A DNA stretch of 64,000 bases, taken from assembly GCF_007751035.1 (NCBI RefSeq), contig NZ_CP036433.1, forward strand, positions 9,033,001-9,097,000. Direction: 5' to 3'. This stretch comes from Lignipirellula cremea (lineage in GTDB: Bacteria; Planctomycetota; Planctomycetia; Pirellulales; Pirellulaceae). Shown piece after piece: positions 1 to 9,167 of the stretch. Each line of letters opens with the position of its first letter. Position 1 is the stretch's first letter. Both the position numbers and the translations under genes were made by a program. The notes below the pieces were generated by a model, which saw nothing but the letters and a program-made list of their open reading frames with translations, ran no database searches and was not told the DNA's origin.

Positions 1-579
1 AGCCGCAAGCAGGCTTTCAGAGACTCCTGCCGTCTCCACTGGAGTTAATCGGCCCTTCCCAAGTTGTTGCGGTGCAACGGTTTGCGAACGGCCGATTGCA
101 TTGACACAAGCGTGTGTCAATCGTACGTCCATCAGCTCGCTGGCCCTCTCGATCACGGCATGGCGTCGTTCGGCGTGGCCGCTGCAAAGGATGTTGAGGG
201 AAGGCTGATGGTCGTCATGGTCGAGTTTGCTTAGCGCTCGCGTTGTGCGGTTTCTCGCCGCCAGCGATCGGGACGGGTTGGCGGCGTCTCAGGGAATGGT
301 CGAATCCAAGACACTTGCGCCCGGAATTGAGGCCTGGCAGCCTGATGAGCAACGCCCGATCGCCCGCGAAACGAGGCCAATTCAGAAGCGGTCGCGTGAT
401 CCCGCGTGACGCAAATTGTTGCATACATTGCGCAAAAACGTAATTGCCGCGGTAGCCACAACCGGCTATGGTTGAAAAAGCGTTTGGTCTGACGCAACCA
501 AACTCTTTCCCTCACCAGCAGTTGTGCCCTGCCCTCTTATCCGCTGGAAAATGCGTCAGCATTTACCAGGACCCTCCCC
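1..579. other. Upstream region without a confident gene
   Basis: I see no convincing gene here. A minus-strand frame is open from about 288 to the window edge, with possible starts at 156 (GTG) and 132 (ATG). It could be the 5' end of a gene leaving the window, but its composition does not look clearly protein-like and I recognise no family. A perfect 8-bp inverted repeat with a 4-base loop (TTGACACA-AGCG-TGTGTCAA) lies at 101-120. The stretch must also hold the promoter for the gene starting at 580; I could not place it. Confidence 0.4.
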
Positions 580-2916
580 ATGCTTCGCTTTCTCTTGAAC
601 GGTCGCTCTTTCGCAGCGGCGCTGTGGCTTGTCGTGTTTGGCACGGCCATGAACTGCTTTGGGCAGCAGGAGCAGCGTTCTTTTGAAACAGTCGTCAAAC
701 CGTTCCTGATGCAGCACTGCGCCGATTGCCATTCGGGTGACGAACCCAAGGCGAGGTTCGATCCGGGGAAATTGACCCCGGATTTCTCGCAAGACGAAAC
801 AGCGAATCGCTGGATCGAGGTGATGCACCGCTTACAGTTCGGCGAGATGCCGCCGCCGGAGGAAGCCCAACCGGACCCGATCGCGAAAGCGAATGTGATC
901 AGTTGGATCCTCCAACAGATGGCCAAGACAAACCGCTACGAAGCCTACCAGAAGAAACTGCTGGCGCCCGAGTACGGAAACTGGGTCAGTCATGAAAAGC
1001 TGTTTTCGGGGGAAATCAAAACGCGTCCTTTTTCGCCGTCGCGACTATGGCGATTCAGTCCCGAGATCTTCGAGGGAAAAGGCTTTCCTCGCGCTCGAAG
1101 CCCCTTTGCGTACGTCACGCGAGAGAATGGGGTGCGAGACTTCTCCGCCATGTCGGCGGTCGATCAAAGCACGGTTCAGATGATTCTGATCAACGCCGAT
1201 CAACTGCTTGAATTTCGGCAACAAAGAGGAGATTTCAAAGACTTCGAGGATGAGCGTCGACCCGTCCCGGACCAGATGCTCGGCGAGACCGTACGCAAGG
1301 AGTTTCGCACCGTGATCGGGCGAGACGTCAGCGAAGAAGAACTGGCCCGGTACCTCGGTTTCCTCAAGCAGAACATCCAAGACGGCGGGAGCCTTGACGG
1401 TCTCAAGATCACGATCAAAGCGATGTTTCTAAGCCCAGAAGCGATCTACCGCATGGAGTTTGGTCTGGGAGAGACCGACGAACACGGTCGTCGCCGATTA
1501 TCGCCTGAAGAAACGGCTTACGCGATTGCGTACGCCTTGACCGATCGCAGCCCCGAACACTCGGCACCCATCAGGAACGCGCTACGGCAGGGCAAACTGT
1601 CCAGCCAGCAGGAGGTGGCCGCTGTTGTGCGGCAGGTGCTTGACGAAGGACTCGCCAACGAAAGCTGGGATCGCCCCCGCCTGCCGCGAATCCGGCGTTT
1701 CTTTGAGGAGTTCTTTGGATACAACCGGGCCGGCGCCGTCTTCAAGGATAACGACCGGCGAAACCGGGAAGGAATCCCGCAATGGAACACCAGCATGCTG
1801 GTTCACGATGCGTTGACGTTAATTGAGCACCACCTCCAGCGAGACCAGGACGTTATCGCCGAACTGTTGACCACCAACGAGTACTTCGTGGCGCACCCAG
1901 GCGACAATGAATTCGCGCGGGAGCACTACGAGACGACGCTCGCAGAAGTGACTCGCCCCGACTACGTGGAGTCGCAAGCGGCGGAGCGGCAAAAGTCGCT
2001 GGACCGGAATCCCAACCTCAAGCCAGAGGAGCGGGAAAATCAGCTGCAGCGCACGCGTGCGAATGCAGAGCAGACCGCCCGGCGATTCCAACTCACCCTG
2101 GAAGCCGGCCTGACTCCGCTTCCGAGTTTTCCCTTCTCAAGTCGCTCCCGCGGCATTGCAGACCTGATTTACATCGAGCCTTACAATCTGCCCAGCAGCC
2201 GAGGCAGTGCGCCGCAAAACTGGGACTGGAAAGTCGAGCAACCGTTCGCGCTTCCCCAGGAGCAGCGCGCCGGATTGTTGACGCACCCTGCCTGGCTGGC
2301 GGCCCATTCCTTGAACGACGGGAACGATCCGATCCGTCGCGGCATTTGGATTCGCGAGCGATTGCTTGCCGGCGTCATCCAGGACGTTCCGCCTGACGTC
2401 GACGCCAAGGTGCCGGGCGATCCTCACCTGACATTGCGGGAACGGCTGGAACCGCTACGGGCCGAGCGTTGCTGGGTCTGCCATCGGAAGATGAATCCCC
2501 TGGGCGAAACGTTTGAAATATTCGATGACTGGGGGCGATATCGGACCCACGTGTATTTCGACGAGAACCAAGAGATGGTCACGCGCCGCGATGCGGCCTT
2601 TGAACAAATGCTCAAGAACGGCGATCTGAAGGCTCGCGAGATCGACGCTTCCGGCGCCATTTCCGGCTCCGGCGATCCCGAAGTCGATGGCGAGGTAAAA
2701 AATGCGATCGAGATGATGCACCGGCTGGGGCGGTCTGACCGCGCCAGACAGTCATTTATCCGCCATTTATTCCGTTACCTGATGGGCCGAAACGAGATGC
2801 TCAGCGATTCCGTAACGTTGATCGAAGCCGAACAGGCGTACCTGAAGAATGGCGGCAGCTTCCGAGCCCTTGTCGTTTCGTTGCTAAGTTCCGATTCGTT
2901 TCTCTACCGACGCTAA
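580..2916 (+). CDS. DUF1592/DUF1588/DUF1585 cytochrome-c-like secreted protein
   Basis: A 778-residue planctomycete-type protein with an N-terminal signal peptide (about residues 1-29). A first c-type haem-like CxxCH follows at C47-C50-H51 (CADCH). A second CxxCH lies at C631-C634-H635 (CWVCHRKMNPLG), inside the DUF1588 region. The C-terminus has the DUF1585 pattern, ending in SDSFLYRR. The middle carries DUF1592-type sequence, but the DUF1587/DUF1595 part seen in longer family members is shortened or absent. The family's reaction is not established; periplasmic haem-binding or redox roles are usually assumed. The DUF1552 gene starts 57 bases downstream, the usual pairing for this family. The ATG gives a clean signal peptide. 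Confidence 0.9.
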   Translation: MLRFLLNGRSFAAALWLVVFGTAMNCFGQQEQRSFETVVKPFLMQHCADCHSGDEPKARFDPGKLTPDFSQDETANRWIEVMHRLQFGEMPPPEEAQPDPIAKANVISWILQQMAKTNRYEAYQKKLLAPEYGNWVSHEKLFSGEIKTRPFSPSRLWRFSPEIFEGKGFPRARSPFAYVTRENGVRDFSAMSAVDQSTVQMILINADQLLEFRQQRGDFKDFEDERRPVPDQMLGETVRKEFRTVIGRDVSEEELARYLGFLKQNIQDGGSLDGLKITIKAMFLSPEAIYRMEFGLGETDEHGRRRLSPEETAYAIAYALTDRSPEHSAPIRNALRQGKLSSQQEVAAVVRQVLDEGLANESWDRPRLPRIRRFFEEFFGYNRAGAVFKDNDRRNREGIPQWNTSMLVHDALTLIEHHLQRDQDVIAELLTTNEYFVAHPGDNEFAREHYETTLAEVTRPDYVESQAAERQKSLDRNPNLKPEERENQLQRTRANAEQTARRFQLTLEAGLTPLPSFPFSSRSRGIADLIYIEPYNLPSSRGSAPQNWDWKVEQPFALPQEQRAGLLTHPAWLAAHSLNDGNDPIRRGIWIRERLLAGVIQDVPPDVDAKVPGDPHLTLRERLEPLRAERCWVCHRKMNPLGETFEIFDDWGRYRTHVYFDENQEMVTRRDAAFEQMLKNGDLKAREIDASGAISGSGDPEVDGEVKNAIEMMHRLGRSDRARQSFIRHLFRYLMGRNEMLSDSVTLIEAEQAYLKNGGSFRALVVSLLSSDSFLYRR

Positions 2917-2973
2917 GACGCCCACGCACGCCCCGCTTGGATTTCCTCCTAGCCCTATTCCGGGACCTTACTT

Positions 2974-4410
2974 ATGCCCCTTACGCGACGACGCATGATT
3001 CAGGATCTGTCGCTTGGCGGAATCTCTCTCTTCATGGCTTCATGCTTGAGGTCGATTCAGGCACACGCCGCTGGCAACGAAGAGACGCTGCCGAAGCGGT
3101 TCGTCTTTGTGGTGAAGTCGTCCGGCGTCGACAAATACAACCTCGTCCCGGAAGGGATTGAAAACCACTTCGTGCACGCCACGACGGGAAAGAAACTCGG
3201 CAACCAGGACCGCCGACTGGGCGAGTTAGTCGACGTTTCCCTGGCCGGCCGCAAGCTTCCCGACAAGCTGGCGATTCTGGAACCGTTCAAGGCGAAAACG
3301 ACCATCATTCAAAGCCTGTCTGGAAAGACCTTCAGCGGTAACCACACGGCCGGCTATGGTGCGTTATCGTGCCACAACTCGGAACGGGTGGCCATCGCGC
3401 CCACGGTTGATTGTCTATTGGGGCAACATCTTTCGACGGGTCCCTACGCGATGTATGGGATGGCCATGAATGGGAGTTTGCTGGAGCCCGGCTGGAAGCC
3501 GGAGGACACCTACTGCTATCCCAATATCTCGGCGGCCAGGAAGGGCATGCCTGTCGCGTTTCAGGCGTCGCCCCGGAAGGCCTTCCTGGAGCTGTTTGGC
3601 TCGGCGGTGGCCACGCCGGAACAACGGGAGCGGAAGCTCGCCCTGAACGGCAACCTGATGGACTTTCTGAGAGATGACGCCCGGCGCATCGAAAAACGGC
3701 TGTCGGCAGAAGACAAGGAAAGGTTCTCCCTTTACACCGATTCTTTTGAATCGCTGCGGCTCATGGAAGAAAAAAAATCCCGGTTAGCCGACAGGATCAA
3801 ACAGCACGCTCCCGGCTTAACCGATCGCTACGATTCGCTGTCTCCTTCGGCTCGCATTGAATCGCATTTTGAGGTGGCGACGGCGGCTCTGATCGCCGGG
3901 CTGACGAACGTGATCACCCTGCGTCCCGATACTTTGGGAGTGAACTATTCGGAACTGGGGCTCACCGAGTCGGTGCATAACCTGGGGCATCTGCAGGAGG
4001 CGACCGCATCCAATGGCTGGACCGGCCACCAGGCGCGAGCGGAAGTGGAAAAACTGCACCTGAGCTGCATTGCAGAGATGGCGAAAAAACTCGAACGCAT
4101 TCCGGAAGGAAACGGTACGATGCTCGATAATACGACGATTGTCTATATGTCGTGCTATGGCGGCGATCATCATGCCAGTTTAACCGAATGGCCGTTCGTT
4201 CTGGTCGGAGGCATGGCCAACAAGCTGCGAATGGGCCGTTACCTCGAGTACCCCAAGTACCGCGAGAAAGGACACCGCACGATCGCCAATCTCTACCTGA
4301 CCCTGATGCAAGCCGCCGGGATGCCAACTCCGGAAACTTTCGGACAACTGGACGCCAATCTCAAAGATCTCGATCTCACCGGACCATTGCACGAACTCCT
4401 GGCGGTCTAA
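2974..4410 (+). CDS. DUF1552 domain protein
   Basis: A 478-residue protein of the DUF1552 family, partner of the upstream DUF1592 gene. The N-terminus (MPLTRRRMIQDLSLGG) has a twin-arginine-like signal followed by a hydrophobic stretch, so it is probably exported folded. Family landmarks are an early KRFVFVVKSSGVDKYN block, the histidine-rich GNHTAGYGALSCH region (about residue 127) and a C-terminal block with NTTIVYMSCYGGDHH. DUF1552 is related to the DUF1501/sulfatase-like alkaline phosphatase superfamily, but its substrate is unknown. It probably shares a transcript with the gene before it. Confidence 0.9.
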   Translation: MPLTRRRMIQDLSLGGISLFMASCLRSIQAHAAGNEETLPKRFVFVVKSSGVDKYNLVPEGIENHFVHATTGKKLGNQDRRLGELVDVSLAGRKLPDKLAILEPFKAKTTIIQSLSGKTFSGNHTAGYGALSCHNSERVAIAPTVDCLLGQHLSTGPYAMYGMAMNGSLLEPGWKPEDTYCYPNISAARKGMPVAFQASPRKAFLELFGSAVATPEQRERKLALNGNLMDFLRDDARRIEKRLSAEDKERFSLYTDSFESLRLMEEKKSRLADRIKQHAPGLTDRYDSLSPSARIESHFEVATAALIAGLTNVITLRPDTLGVNYSELGLTESVHNLGHLQEATASNGWTGHQARAEVEKLHLSCIAEMAKKLERIPEGNGTMLDNTTIVYMSCYGGDHHASLTEWPFVLVGGMANKLRMGRYLEYPKYREKGHRTIANLYLTLMQAAGMPTPETFGQLDANLKDLDLTGPLHELLAV

Positions 4411-4584
4411 GCGATCATCACCCAGCCGACAACCCGACGGCAAGGCTGGCCCTGGTCAGACCGGAATTCCGCCAAAAGGAGAGCAGCGGGCTAACGCGTG
4501 GAGACGCACGCCTGCACGTGATATCAATCTGTGGAACAGCCTTCGATCCGCATGTTAGCGCTTGCGAAGAACGACGATAAGCCT

Positions 4585-7194
4585 ATGAAACCTTTCAAGA
4601 TCACCGTCCTGCTGTTGCTCGGCTGCGCCAGCACGCTGCTGGCAGCCGACGATCCGACGATTCCTGTCACTTTGGAACAGGCCAAAGAACAGGGGCGTAC
4701 GAAATCCAGACTCCTGAAGGCGACGGACATCGACTCCCCATCGACCCTGGAGACGCCCAGGGCGAACCTCGCGCACTTCCAAGAGTCGGTGTGGCCCCTT
4801 TTGAAAAAGAACTGCCTGGACTGTCATGGCCCTGACCGGTCGGAGGGAAGACTTCGTGTCGACAAACTGGACCCTGACCTGCTGAGCGGTTCCGACGTCG
4901 AGCGATGGCGCGAGATTTACAACGCTCTGAGTAATTCCGAGATGCCGCCAGAGGATGAATCCGACTACGCGCTGGCGGATGCAGACCGCGGAAAACTTGT
5001 TGACTGGCTCAGCGACCAACTGAACAAGGCATCGGTTCTGCAACGCAATAACAAGGAACACTCGTCATTTCGTCGGCTGACAAGATACGAATACAACTAC
5101 GCGCTCCAGGACCTGCTCGGGCTGCCCTACGACCTCGCGAATGAGCTTCCGCCAGAAACCGCATCCGAAGACGGCTTCAAGAACAGCTCGGATTTACTGC
5201 AGATGTCCGCTATGCAGTTTGAGACCTATCGGGAGATTGGGCTCAAGGCTCTCCAACGCGCCACCGTCAGCGGCGAACGCCCGCAAGCCGTGACCTATGT
5301 CATTTCCATGCAAGAACAACTGGATGCGGCGGCGTCCGCAAAGAATGCAAAGACCCTCGATCGGAATGACCCGGGCTATCGCAACAGCAGGAACCAGCAA
5401 CATCTGTTGAATCGCGACACCGGCCAAGGCGTACAATTCTCCGGCGGAAAGTCGACGCCCCAGCCAAAGGCGGTCGCCGGGCAAACGCCGCCCATTTCTC
5501 CCGTTGTGCTGGTTCTCCCTCGCGGCAATGAATTGAAAATGAATCTCGATCGCTTTCTTCCCGACGAAGGCGTCATGCGCGTCCGCATACGAGCCGGACG
5601 TACAACGATGAACCCTGACGAATACGCCAGCCTGCAGTTGGTGTTCAGCGCCCACACCAGTAACAACGCAAATTTCTCACAGGTCATCAGCGATCATGCG
5701 ATTCCGGTCACGGCATCGGATCGCGACCCTCAGTTTATTCACTTTGATATTCCGTTAGCTGACATCCAGCGCAACCCGTTTCGTAAACTCACCACGACCT
5801 TTCCCAGACGCGATGAGTTCCTGCACATTCAGAATGTATCGAATGCGAGTAATCGAGAAGAACCCCTGCACGTTCTTATCGACTACATAGAAATCAGCGC
5901 TCCGTTCTACGAGCAATGGCCGCCGAAAACGCATACCGATATTTTCTTCGAGAGCGACCACAAGAACAACGAAGAACTCTACGGCCGCGAAGTGCTGACG
6001 CGCTTCCTGAGACGCGTCTGGCGTCGCCCCGTCGCCTCGGAGGAGGTCGATCCGTTCATGACCCTGTTGGCAGAATATCGACCGGGATTCGCTACTTTCG
6101 AGGAGGCCATGGTGGAAGTCCTGGCAACGGCGCTGGCCACCCCGGAGTTTCTCTACCTGGCCCCGGGAACTGCAACCGACCCCGAAGCAGCGTCAGGGGC
6201 GATCAGTGACCTGGAATTAGCCAGCCGTCTGGCGATATTTCTGTGGTCGAGTATTCCCGATGAGGAATTGCTGCAGCTCGCCGAGGACGGAAAGTTAAGA
6301 CAACCAGAGATCTTGACGGCTCAAGTCAATCGCATGCTGGCGGACCCGCGTTCGCAGCGATTCTCGAAAGAATTCGTTGCGCAATGGCTTGGCCTTGAGG
6401 GCCTGGACAGCGCGGCTCATGTGACCGACAGCTCCTTGAAACAGGCGATGCAGGAAGAGCCGATCGCATTTTTTGAAGAAGTCCTGAAGAACAATCGAAG
6501 CATCCTGGACTTCATTCATTCCGACTACGCGGTTGTCAATGAACGACTGGCGGCGCACTATCAAATTCCGCGAGTTTACGGCCCCCATTTCCGCCGAGTT
6601 CCGGTCGACCTCCAGGCTCATCGCGGCGGCCTCTTGACCGGCGCCGCGGTCCTGGCGATGAACTCCGACGGCAAAGATTCTCATCCTCTGAAACGCGGGG
6701 TCTGGATGCTGGAACGTTTCCTTCATGATCCACCGCCGCCCCCGCCGCCGAATGTCCCGGAAGTCGACCTGACCAACCCGGAGATTCTGAAAATGACACT
6801 GAAAGAACGGATTGCGGATCACCGAAATAAAGCGGCCTGCATTTCGTGTCACTCCAGAATCGATCCGTGGGGCATCGCGTTCGAACACTACGACGCCCTG
6901 GGATCCTACCGAACGCAAATCATGGGCAAGCCTGTGGATGCAAATTCAGAGCTATTCAACAAGCAGACGCTGGCGGGAGTGGATGGCTTGAAGCGTTATT
7001 TACTCACGGACCGACAGGATCAATTCAGCCAGGCAGTGGTGCATAAAATGGTCGCCTATGCTCTGGGCCGACCACTGACCTTTGGCGACCATGCTGACAT
7101 CGACCGCTTGACCGTACAATTCCGGAAACAGGACGATCGCCTGGGCGATTTGATTCACCTGATCGTCAACAGCAATATCTTTAACTCCAAGTAG
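4585..7194 (+). CDS. DUF1587/1592/1595/1588/1585 cytochrome-c-like protein
   Basis: About 869 residues from the ATG at 4585. I prefer this start to an in-frame one at 4531 because it opens directly into a signal peptide (MKPFKITVLLLLGCASTLLA). The first CxxCH (CLDCH) is at C77-C80-H81. DUF1587 follows (FRRLTRYEYNYALQDLLGLP), then a carbohydrate-binding-like middle, DUF1595/DUF1592 (FLRRVWRRPV onward), DUF1588 with a second CxxCH at C752-C755-H756 (CISCHSRIDPWG), and DUF1585 at the C-terminus. This is the full-length architecture, unlike the shorter gene at 580. A run of prolines lies just before DUF1588. Its DUF1552 partner starts 16 bases downstream. Confidence 0.92.
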   Translation: MKPFKITVLLLLGCASTLLAADDPTIPVTLEQAKEQGRTKSRLLKATDIDSPSTLETPRANLAHFQESVWPLLKKNCLDCHGPDRSEGRLRVDKLDPDLLSGSDVERWREIYNALSNSEMPPEDESDYALADADRGKLVDWLSDQLNKASVLQRNNKEHSSFRRLTRYEYNYALQDLLGLPYDLANELPPETASEDGFKNSSDLLQMSAMQFETYREIGLKALQRATVSGERPQAVTYVISMQEQLDAAASAKNAKTLDRNDPGYRNSRNQQHLLNRDTGQGVQFSGGKSTPQPKAVAGQTPPISPVVLVLPRGNELKMNLDRFLPDEGVMRVRIRAGRTTMNPDEYASLQLVFSAHTSNNANFSQVISDHAIPVTASDRDPQFIHFDIPLADIQRNPFRKLTTTFPRRDEFLHIQNVSNASNREEPLHVLIDYIEISAPFYEQWPPKTHTDIFFESDHKNNEELYGREVLTRFLRRVWRRPVASEEVDPFMTLLAEYRPGFATFEEAMVEVLATALATPEFLYLAPGTATDPEAASGAISDLELASRLAIFLWSSIPDEELLQLAEDGKLRQPEILTAQVNRMLADPRSQRFSKEFVAQWLGLEGLDSAAHVTDSSLKQAMQEEPIAFFEEVLKNNRSILDFIHSDYAVVNERLAAHYQIPRVYGPHFRRVPVDLQAHRGGLLTGAAVLAMNSDGKDSHPLKRGVWMLERFLHDPPPPPPPNVPEVDLTNPEILKMTLKERIADHRNKAACISCHSRIDPWGIAFEHYDALGSYRTQIMGKPVDANSELFNKQTLAGVDGLKRYLLTDRQDQFSQAVVHKMVAYALGRPLTFGDHADIDRLTVQFRKQDDRLGDLIHLIVNSNIFNSK

Positions 7195-7210
7195 CAGTCG
7201 GGAACAGATC

Positions 7211-8608
7211 ATGAATAACAAATCCGTCCTGCTGAGTCGTCGAGCAGTTCTTCGCGGCGTCGGCGTCGCTCTGGCATTGCCCTGGTTTGAAACGTTTGCC
7301 GCAGGCAGTTCCGTTGCAGAGGAAACGCCGAAACGCTTTGTCAGTATCTACCACCCCGACGGCGTTGGCCTGCCGCTCAAATCCGATCCCGCCTGGAAAG
7401 ACTGGAGCTGGTTTCCACGGGGCGGCGAGAAAGATTTCGAATTGACCAAAGTGCTTGATGTGCTGGAACCGCTGCGCAGCGACATCACGATCTATTCCGG
7501 GCTGTCCCATCCGGAAGCTCGTCAAGTCCATGGCCACTCGAACGCCGATCAGTACCTCACGGGAGCGGCGACCGGAGGTCATGGTCCGTACAAGAACTCC
7601 ATCTCACTCGATCAGGCGTACGCGGAATTCGCTGGAGAATTCACTCGCCATTCCTCGCTGGTCATGTCGACCAATGGCGGCGTCGGCGGCCCCCGCGGCG
7701 CGCAGACCCAGTCCTTTAATCGTGAAGGACGCCCGATTCCCGCGATGAACAGGCCAAAGCAGATCTTTGACACCCTGTTCATGACCAGCAGCAAAGACGC
7801 CGCCGCCAAACTGGCGAGAAGCAAAAGCGCGCTGGACCTGTTGATTGCCAATACGCGATCTCTGGAGCGACAACTCTCGAAGCACGACCAGGCGACGCTC
7901 AAGCAGTATCTTGACGCAGTGCGCGATACCGAAATAAAACTGGCCAAGGCCCAAAAGTGGCTTGATACGCCCGTGCCCAGCGTGGATACGACCAACCTTC
8001 ATCTAGATTGCGATCCCAAAGAAGCCCGGCTCTATTTCCAGACCATGTACGAGCTGATCTATCTCGCCTTCCTGAGTGATTCGACGCGTGTGGCGACATT
8101 TCAGTTGGGAAGAGAAAACGGCGAAGGTCCCCACGACCTGCTCTCAAAAGCCGTCGGCCTGGGCGGCGCCCATGGTCTGACACACGCCGTGAAAAACCCC
8201 AATGGCTGGAAGAACCTGGGCACATACAACCGCTATCAGGCCGAGGAATTCGGCCGTTTTGCCCAGAGACTGAAAGAGACTCCCGAGCCGAACGGCAATG
8301 GCAACATGCTGGACAACACGTTCGCCATGCATGGGTCCGCTTCCAGCAGCTTTCACCTCTCGCGGAACTATCCGATTATTTCCGCCGGCGGCAAGAACTT
8401 CGGCTTCAGGAATGGCCGATATCTCAAGTTCGGCGTCGGGAACGAAGACAACCAGGCCGGTGCTGGAATTGTCAGTGATGCCGGGTGGCGCGGCAAAGTA
8501 CAAATCGAAGAGCTGCCGTTGGCCCGCCTTTTTGTCGCGATCCTGCAGAGGCTCGGCGTCCAGGCCGACTCCTTCGCCGGGTACGCCGGGGCGCTGGATC
8601 GGGTCTAA
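7211..8608 (+). CDS. DUF1552 domain protein
   Basis: A 465-residue DUF1552 protein paired with the DUF1592 gene that ends 16 bases upstream. The N-terminus (LLSRRAVLRGVGVALALPWF) has a twin-arginine pair before a hydrophobic segment, so Tat export is likely. Recognisable blocks are KRFVSIYHPDGVGLP, the GHSNADQYLTGAATGG region and the C-terminal MLDNTFAMHGSASSS segment. It is clearly paralogous to, but divergent from, the DUF1552 protein at 2974. Its biochemical function is not known; close linkage suggests it works with the preceding cytochrome-like protein in the cell envelope. Confidence 0.9.
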   Translation: MNNKSVLLSRRAVLRGVGVALALPWFETFAAGSSVAEETPKRFVSIYHPDGVGLPLKSDPAWKDWSWFPRGGEKDFELTKVLDVLEPLRSDITIYSGLSHPEARQVHGHSNADQYLTGAATGGHGPYKNSISLDQAYAEFAGEFTRHSSLVMSTNGGVGGPRGAQTQSFNREGRPIPAMNRPKQIFDTLFMTSSKDAAAKLARSKSALDLLIANTRSLERQLSKHDQATLKQYLDAVRDTEIKLAKAQKWLDTPVPSVDTTNLHLDCDPKEARLYFQTMYELIYLAFLSDSTRVATFQLGRENGEGPHDLLSKAVGLGGAHGLTHAVKNPNGWKNLGTYNRYQAEEFGRFAQRLKETPEPNGNGNMLDNTFAMHGSASSSFHLSRNYPIISAGGKNFGFRNGRYLKFGVGNEDNQAGAGIVSDAGWRGKVQIEELPLARLFVAILQRLGVQADSFAGYAGALDRV

Positions 8609-9167
8609 TCATCGGGTCTAATCCAAGGCGCGGCGAAACATCACCTCAAGGATTTCATGTAGCAGCGAACCCGCTGAGCGGCAAAGGTCGAGCCAGGACA
8701 CTTTCTCCGCGGGCTGGCCTGGCGTGCTTGCGCCAGAGCCGGAGTTCGGCTGTCTCCTGGAGCTACGATGCTTCCTTGCCTCGCAACCACAACTCCCGGC
8801 AATGACAATGCGTTGCGGGCGGAGAAACTGAACCGGCTTACTCCTGAGTTGCCGGGGGAGTGCTTCCGGCGGGAGTGGTCGCAGGCGCCGTGCCGGCCGG
8901 AACTCGGGCGGCCGTCTCGCGGCGATGTTCCGCCAGCAGTGTCTGGAGCATCGCCTGGGAGAGTCGGTCTCCGCTGGCCAGACGGTCGAACAGGTCGGCG
9001 TATTGAATCGTTTGGTACTTCAAACCGTGCTGATCGCTGGTCCACAGGTCGCCGATGTTCTGGGCCTGGGCTTTGAAGAAGGCCGACTGCCCGGCTCGGA
9101 TTCGCTTGCCTCCCCGCTACTCTTCCTACTACACTATTTTGACGCCCTGCCCTCCTCCCGCCTTAGG
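8609..9167. other. Intergenic stretch with an orphan minus-strand ORF
   Basis: A spacer between the DUF1552 gene and the DUF1549/DUF1553 gene. On the minus strand a frame is open from about 9105 down to 8838 and ends in a Thr/Ala/Pro-rich tail. From a TTG at 9023 it would give 61 residues (KYQTIQYADLFDRLASGD and onward). Its sequence looks protein-like (NIGDLWTSDQHG just upstream of the TTG), but a TAG stops it shortly upstream and there is no ATG. It may be the broken 3' end of a lost gene. I recognise no family. The promoter for the gene at 9168 should also lie here. Confidence 0.35.

Noticed and set aside
8925-9167. N-terminal extension of the DUF1549/DUF1553 protein
   Set aside because: The ATG at 9168 gives a signal peptide; the upstream part has no protein character.
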